A stretch of 28,257 nucleotides of DNA from Candidatus Accumulibacter iunctus (GTDB lineage Bacteria > Pseudomonadota > Gammaproteobacteria > Burkholderiales > Rhodocyclaceae): NCBI GenBank assembly GCA_002345025.1, contig DDUX01000039.1:1-28257 (forward strand), given 5' to 3'. The position numbers and the translations under genes are program-made. The notes beneath the pieces are model-generated. The model saw only the letters and a program-made list of their open reading frames with translations, searched no databases and was not told where the DNA came from. Positions 24,103 through 28,257 of the stretch are shown here, piece after piece; the stretch's first letter is position 1; each line of letters opens with the position of its first letter.

Positions 24103-24914
24103 CAAGCCTCCCGGAACATGAACGAGGTCAACACGAAGTCGAGCGCGAGGATCGCCAGCGCCGACTTGACGACGGTGCTCTTGATCGAGCTCGAGACGCC
24201 TTCGGCGGTGGGCAGTGCGTCGTAGCCCTCGAAGACGGCGATCAGCGACACCGCGATGCCGAAGACGAAACTCTTGACGATGCCGCTCCAGACATCGTAA
24301 CGAAAGTCGACCGATGCCTGCATCTGCGACCAGAAGGCGCCTTCGTCGACGCCGATGAAGACGACGCCGATCAGATAGCCGCCGAGGATGCCGGTGGCCG
24401 AGAAGAGCGCCGCCAGCAGCGGCATCGAGATGACGCCGCCCCAGAAGCGCGGCGCGACGACGCGGGCGATCGGATTGACCGCCATCATGTCCATCGCGGT
24501 GAGCTGCTCGGTCGCCTTCATCAGCCCGATCTCGGCGGTGATCGACGAACCGGCGCGCGAGGCAAAGAGCAGCGCCGCGACCACCGGTCCGAGTTCGCGC
24601 ACCAGCGACAGGGCGACGAGAACGCCCAGCGCGTCTGCCGAGCCGTAGCGCTGCAGCGTCTCGTAGCCCTGCATTCCGAGCACCATGCCGATGAACAGCC
24701 CGGAGACGAGGATGATGAGCAGCGACTGGAAGCCGGCGAAATAGATCTCGCGAATCGTCAGGTGCAGGCGGCGGAACGACTGTCCCGACCCGAGCAGGAT
24801 CATGAGGAAGAAGCGGGTCGCGAAGCCGAGCCGAATCAGTCCGTCGGTGACGCGGTGGCCGATGCTGCCGAGCATCGTCGCGATCCTGCCCGTCGCGCGG
24901 CTATCGCCCGCCAT
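24102..24914 (-). CDS. mlaE: MlaE, permease of the Mla lipid transporter
   Basis: The 270-residue inner-membrane protein has the MlaE signature REIYFAGFQSLLIILVSGLFIGMVLGMQGYETLQRYGSAD in pieces, RELGPVVAALLFASRAGSSITAEIGLMKATEQ, and FEGYDALPTAEGVSSSIKSTVVKSA. With MlaF it forms the transmembrane core. It overlaps the mlaF end by 14 bases. The hydrophilic N-terminus (MAGDSRATGRIATML) is somewhat longer than in E. coli; a downstream Met at MLGSIGH could also serve as start. Confidence 0.95.
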   Translation of the reverse strand: MAGDSRATGRIATMLGSIGHRVTDGLIRLGFATRFFLMILLGSGQSFRRLHLTIREIYFAGFQSLLIILVSGLFIGMVLGMQGYETLQRYGSADALGVLVALSLVRELGPVVAALLFASRAGSSITAEIGLMKATEQLTAMDMMAVNPIARVVAPRFWGGVISMPLLAALFSATGILGGYLIGVVFIGVDEGAFWSQMQASVDFRYDVWSGIVKSFVFGIAVSLIAVFEGYDALPTAEGVSSSIKSTVVKSALAILALDFVLTSFMFREA

Positions 24915-25719
24915 GCGCCGCGCTCCCCAGCAGTTCGTGCGCCAGTGGCACGGCAGGATAGTGGAAGGGCACCGGTCCGTCGGCCTCGGCGAAGACGAAC
25001 TGATGCACGAAGGGATGCTGCGAGGCGCGGATCTCGTCCGGGGTTCCGAGGGCGACCACCTTGCCGTCGGACATGAAATAGATGTAGTCGACGATCAGCA
25101 GCGACTCCTGGATGTCGTGCGTCACCATGATCGTCGTCGCGCCCAGCGCGTCGTTGAGCCTGCGGATCAGTTGGCCGATGATGCCGAGTGAAATCGGGTC
25201 GAGACCGGCAAAGGGCTCGTCGTACATGATCAGCATCGGATCGAGGGCAATCGCCCGTGCCAGGGCAACCCGTCGCGCCATGCCACCCGAGAGTTCGGCC
25301 GGCATCAGCCCGTGCGCGCCGCGCAGGCCGACGGCGTTGAGCTTCATCAGTACCATGTCGCGGATCAGTTCTTCCGGCAGGTCGGTGTGCTCGCGCATCT
25401 GGTAGGCAACGTTGTCAAAGACCGAGATGTCGGTGAACAGCGCGCCGAACTGGAAGAGCATGCCCATCCGCCGCCGCAGCGCATACAGTTCCTCCTCGTC
25501 GAGATGCGGCACCGACTGCCCGTCAACCAGGACCTCGCCGCGGCTCGGCTTGAGCTGGCCGCCGATCAGCCGCAGCAGCGTCGTCTTGCCGCAACCGGAG
25601 CCACCCATGATCGCGACGACCTTGCCGCGCGGGATCCGCAGGCTGATGCCGTCGAGGATCGGGCGATCCTCGTAGGCAAAATCAAGACTGCTGATCTCGA
25701 CAAGATTTTCGGCAGACAC
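24901..25719 (-). CDS. mlaF: MlaF, ATPase of the Mla lipid transporter
   Basis: The 272-residue ATPase has Walker A GGSGCGKTT (39-47), signature LSGGMARRVALARAI, Walker B LIMYDEPFAGLDP, and the switch His in VTHDIQES. FQFGALFTDISVFDNVAY is typical of MlaF. Start is GTG 25719. A longer C-terminal tail (about 15 residues after HPFVHQFVFAEADGPVPF) contacts MlaB in relatives. It is the first gene of the - strand operon, with a -10 box about 30 bases upstream. Confidence 0.94.
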   Translation of the reverse strand: MSAENLVEISSLDFAYEDRPILDGISLRIPRGKVVAIMGGSGCGKTTLLRLIGGQLKPSRGEVLVDGQSVPHLDEEELYALRRRMGMLFQFGALFTDISVFDNVAYQMREHTDLPEELIRDMVLMKLNAVGLRGAHGLMPAELSGGMARRVALARAIALDPMLIMYDEPFAGLDPISLGIIGQLIRRLNDALGATTIMVTHDIQESLLIVDYIYFMSDGKVVALGTPDEIRASQHPFVHQFVFAEADGPVPFHYPAVPLAHELLGSAAHGGR

Positions 25720-25749
25720 GCGGGTATCCGGGGAGCAAAATGAGCGCGA

Positions 25750-25755
25750 ATTATA
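25750..25755 (-). promoter_or_regulatory. -10 box of the mla operon
   Basis: Read on the - strand, TATAAT is a perfect -10 hexamer that places a transcription start about 24 bases before mlaF. I see no good -35 at the usual spacing, so an activator or sequences upstream may be needed. The spacing to the gene is the main support. Confidence 0.4.
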
Positions 25756-25772
25756 CTCGACGCTTCATCGTC

Positions 25773-25802
25773 TTACCGTGAATTACTTGACGTTAATATA
25801 AT
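25773..25802 (+). promoter_or_regulatory. Possible promoter of the response-regulator gene
   Basis: TATAAT at 25797-25802 is a perfect -10 hexamer, with a weak -35-like TTACCG (25773-25778) at 18-base spacing. The alternative, TTGACG at 25787-25792 with TAATGA at 25810-25815, has 17-base spacing but a poor -10. The site is divergent from the mla promoter in a 130-base AT-rich gap. Confidence 0.3.
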
Positions 25803-25852
25803 TGTGGAATAATGATGTGATCGCCATCAGCTCCCGTGACGACCGCCTTTCC

Positions 25853-27310
25853 ATGCTCAGACACCCCGGAACCGCATTGCCCGAGAAGCCCCTGCTGCTC
25901 ATCGTCGATGACGATCCGCTGATCTGCGACACCCTGAGCTTTTCGCTGAGCAAGCCGTTCGAGGTCGTCACCAGCCATTCCCGCCCGCACGCGCTGCAGC
26001 TTCTGCGGCAGTTGCGCCGGGCGCCGGAACTGGCACTCGTCGACCTCGGCCTGCCGCCGGTACCGCATCGTCCGGACGAAGGTTTTGCGCTGATTTCCGA
26101 TCTCATCAAGCTGGCGCCGGCGATCCGCATCGTCGTCCTCTCCGGCCAGAGCGACGATGGCAACGCCCGCCACGCGCGCACGCTCGGCGCCGCCGATTTC
26201 GTCGCCAAGCCCTGCAACCCCGGCGACCTGCAGCAGGTACTTGAGGGCGCGCTGGCCTTTCGTGCCCTCGACGAGCAGCAGCGGGAAGCCGTTTCGCCGC
26301 TGATCGGCAACAGCCCGGCGATGCAGAAGTTGCGGCTGCAGCTGCGGCAGTACGCCGACCTGCCGTTTCCGGTGCTGATCGAGGGGGAATCGGGAAGCGG
26401 CAAGGAGATCATCGCCTCGCGTTGCCTGCACCACGACACGCGGCGGCGCTACCGGCCCTTCCTGGCGCTCAATTGTGCGGCGATCTCGCCGAGCCTGGTC
26501 GAAGCGACGCTCTTCGGTTACGCCCGCGGTGCCTTCACCGGCGCCTCGGCAAGCCGCGCCGGCTACTTCGACGACGCCGCCGATGGCACGCTGTTTCTCG
26601 ACGAGATCGGCGAACTGGCGCTCGATCTGCAGGCGAAGCTGCTGCGCGTCCTCGAGAACGGCGAGTACCAGCGGATCGGCGAAACGCAGCGGCGCGTCAG
26701 CCGGGCACGCATCGTCGCCGCCACCAACCGCGATCTGCGCAAGGAGGTCAAGGCCGGCCGCTTCCGTGCCGACCTCTACCATCGCCTGTCGGTCTGTTCG
26801 ATCGTCGCCCCGCCGCTGCGCGAGATGGGCGACGACAAGCTGCTCCTGCTCGAGCACTTCCGCGCGCACTACGCCGAGCAGACGCAGCAACTGCCCTTCG
26901 TCCTGGCGCCGGCAGCCGAGAGCCTGTGGTGCGACTACGCCTTCCCGGGCAACGTGCGCGAGCTGCGCAACGTCGTCATCCGCCTGACCACCCGACATCC
27001 CGGACAGATCGTCGATGCGGCGGCACTCGAGGCCGAACTCGATCTGCCGGACGAGTCGCCGGACGGTGGCGACAGCCTGCCGGTAGCCGTCGACACAAGC
27101 ACCAGCGAGGCGATCGTCGCCGCCGCGACGCACCGCCTGCGGCAGCGCGAGCCGTTCAGCCTCGATCGCCTGCTCGACGCGACCGAGCGCGGCTACATCG
27201 AAGCGGCGCTGAAGCTGGCGCATGGCAATGTCAGCCAGGCGGCACGTCTGCTCGGCGTCCACCGGACGACGCTCTACAACCGCATGGAAGCGGCGGCGCG
27301 CGAGGCATGA
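25853..27310 (+). CDS. Sigma-54-dependent response regulator (NtrC type)
   Basis: The product is 485 residues from ATG 25853; GTG 25817 is an alternative start and neither has a strong ribosome site. The receiver domain (13-130) has acidic triad IVDDDP, phosphoacceptor D64 (LVDLGLPP) and K in VAKPCNP. The AAA+ domain has Walker A GESGSGKE, the sigma-54 contact loop GAFTGA and Walker B LFLDEIGEL. A Fis-type helix-turn-helix (NVSQAARLLGVHRTTLYNRM) ends it. The DLGLPP receiver resembles PrsR, the regulator of PEP-CTERM/exopolysaccharide loci, but this is not firm. No histidine kinase is adjacent. It overlaps the next gene by ATGA. Confidence 0.88.
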   Translation: MLRHPGTALPEKPLLLIVDDDPLICDTLSFSLSKPFEVVTSHSRPHALQLLRQLRRAPELALVDLGLPPVPHRPDEGFALISDLIKLAPAIRIVVLSGQSDDGNARHARTLGAADFVAKPCNPGDLQQVLEGALAFRALDEQQREAVSPLIGNSPAMQKLRLQLRQYADLPFPVLIEGESGSGKEIIASRCLHHDTRRRYRPFLALNCAAISPSLVEATLFGYARGAFTGASASRAGYFDDAADGTLFLDEIGELALDLQAKLLRVLENGEYQRIGETQRRVSRARIVAATNRDLRKEVKAGRFRADLYHRLSVCSIVAPPLREMGDDKLLLLEHFRAHYAEQTQQLPFVLAPAAESLWCDYAFPGNVRELRNVVIRLTTRHPGQIVDAAALEAELDLPDESPDGGDSLPVAVDTSTSEAIVAAATHRLRQREPFSLDRLLDATERGYIEAALKLAHGNVSQAARLLGVHRTTLYNRMEAAAREA

Positions 27311-28257
27311 TGTATCTCGAACATTTCGGGCTGCAGCAGGCCCCCTTCCGCATCACGCCGCACACGGAATTCTTCTTTGCCGGCGCCAACCGGGGGGCGA
27401 CGCTCGAAGCGCTGATCTACGCGATCACCAACGACGAAGGCATCGTCAAGGTCAGCGGCGAGGTCGGCAGCGGCAAGACGATGCTCTGCCGCATGTTGCT
27501 CGAAAACCTGCCGGAGAACGTCGAGACGGTCTATCTCGCCAATCCGATGCTGTCGCGCGACGAGATCCTGTTCGCCATCGCCGCCGAACTGCGTCTCGAA
27601 CTGCCGGCCGGGCAGGGGCAGTTGCTGCTGCGCGCGCTGCAGGATCGTCTGCTCGAGATCTATGCCGCCGGGCGGCAGATCGTCGTCCTCATCGACGAGG
27701 CGCATGCGATGCCGCCCGACGCACTCGAGGAGATTCGCCTGCTCTCCAACCTCGAATCGAGCCGCCACAAGCTGCTGCAGATCGTCCTCTTCGGCCAGCC
27801 CGAACTCGATCAGCGGCTGCGCGAGAGCGCCATGCGGCAGCTCAACGACCGCATCACGCACAGCTTCAGCCTCGAGCCGCTGCATCGCAGCGATGTTGCC
27901 GCCTATCTGATGTTCCGGCTGCGCGCGGCCGGGTATCGCGGCCCCGATCTGTTCAGCAGGCGCGCCATCCAGCTCATCAGCCGCAGCTCCGAGGGGCTGA
28001 CGCGGCGCATCAACATCCTCGCCGACAAGGCGCTGCTGGCGGCATTCGCCGAGGGCCGGCATCAGGTCGAGGGCCGGCAACTGCGGGCGGCGATCCGTGA
28101 TGCACAGTTCCAGCCGATCGCCGGCCGGTCGTTCGGCCGCTGGGCCTGGGCGGCTGCTGCGGCCATGGCGATGCTCGGCGTTGCCATCGTCGCCTACCTC
28201 GCCGGCAGCCACAGCGTCGGCAGCCCGCTCCGCCCGCCGCTGTGGCTGCCGACGCTG
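27307..28257 (+). CDS. ExeA/MshM-like AAA ATPase, partial at window end
   Basis: The frame is open to the window end (317 codons). It starts MMYLEHFGLQQAPFRITPHTEFFF, the typical opening of ExeA/GspA and MshM ATPases. Walker A GEVGSGKT and Walker B IVVLIDEAH follow, then QIVLFGQPELDQRL and LNDRITHSFSLEPL. A predicted membrane helix lies near residues 280-300 (WAWAAAAAMAMLGVAIVAYLAG), with the periplasmic part beyond the window. These proteins help assemble secretin or pilus machinery across the cell wall. ATG 27307 overlaps the regulator TGA, so the regulator probably controls this system; I cannot tell whether it is type II secretion, MSHA-type pilus or another. Confidence 0.8.
   Translation, partial: MMYLEHFGLQQAPFRITPHTEFFFAGANRGATLEALIYAITNDEGIVKVSGEVGSGKTMLCRMLLENLPENVETVYLANPMLSRDEILFAIAAELRLELPAGQGQLLLRALQDRLLEIYAAGRQIVVLIDEAHAMPPDALEEIRLLSNLESSRHKLLQIVLFGQPELDQRLRESAMRQLNDRITHSFSLEPLHRSDVAAYLMFRLRAAGYRGPDLFSRRAIQLISRSSEGLTRRINILADKALLAAFAEGRHQVEGRQLRAAIRDAQFQPIAGRSFGRWAWAAAAAMAMLGVAIVAYLAGSHSVGSPLRPPLWLPTL

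Noticed and set aside
25793..27262. 489-codon open frame on the - strand
   Set aside because: It is antisense to the sigma-54 response regulator, whose GAFTGA, Walker and HTH motifs are clear.

Overview
The window looks like a high-GC betaproteobacterial chromosome, most likely Rhodocyclales and possibly Accumulibacter-like. I infer this from the gene order mlaF-mlaE-mlaD-mlaA-mlaC-mlaB-yadG-yadH-bolA-murA and from protein similarity recalled from memory; no search was run. It falls into two halves: a decaying mobile and defence island (1 to about 12.6 kb) and a conserved chromosomal block (about 12.6 to 28.3 kb).

Island, + strand. The window opens inside the 3' part of a conjugation gene (traN-like), fused in frame near 273 to the C-terminal third of a SNF2-type helicase with a DUF3883 domain, which carries two compensating frameshifts. 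Next come an AbrB/MazF toxin-antitoxin pair with a recognisable promoter and palindrome, then a compact module of a STAS-HATPase protein, a STAS-like DUF4325 protein and a PIN nuclease. The module overlaps by ATGA a DUF1156 DNA methyltransferase gene. That gene is split by a ~475-bp element with GGGGATAGGG-type terminal inverted repeats carrying a four-helix-bundle gene, and two shorter relics of the same repeat sit in frame further along it. Three MNT nucleotidyltransferase antitoxin genes follow; the first two have HEPN partners cut to a few codons and only the third has an intact HEPN toxin. The island ends with a DUF499 ATPase that has an N-terminal Swt1-type HEPN domain and two in-frame amber codons. 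DUF1156, DUF499 and DUF3883-helicase proteins are known to occur together in predicted anti-phage (DISARM-like) loci, so this was probably such a system and is now largely inactivated. A 48-codon chimera of a type III Mod N-terminus and a UvrD-like C-terminus marks the island edge.

Conserved half. On the - strand, read from right to left, lies one long operon: mlaFEDACB (retrograde phospholipid transport at the cell envelope), an ABC-2 exporter pair (yadG/yadH-like), a BolA/IbaG protein, and murA. It is followed by a YhaO/YhaN-type nuclease-ATPase pair and a nucleoside-recognition (Gate) membrane protein. Two copies of a ~115-bp double-hairpin repeat lie between genes here. At the right end, divergent from mlaF on the + strand, a sigma-54-dependent response regulator overlaps by ATGA an ExeA/MshM-like AAA ATPase that runs off the window.

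No rRNA, tRNA or CRISPR array was seen. No stretch over 300 bases lacks a gene, pseudogene or element.
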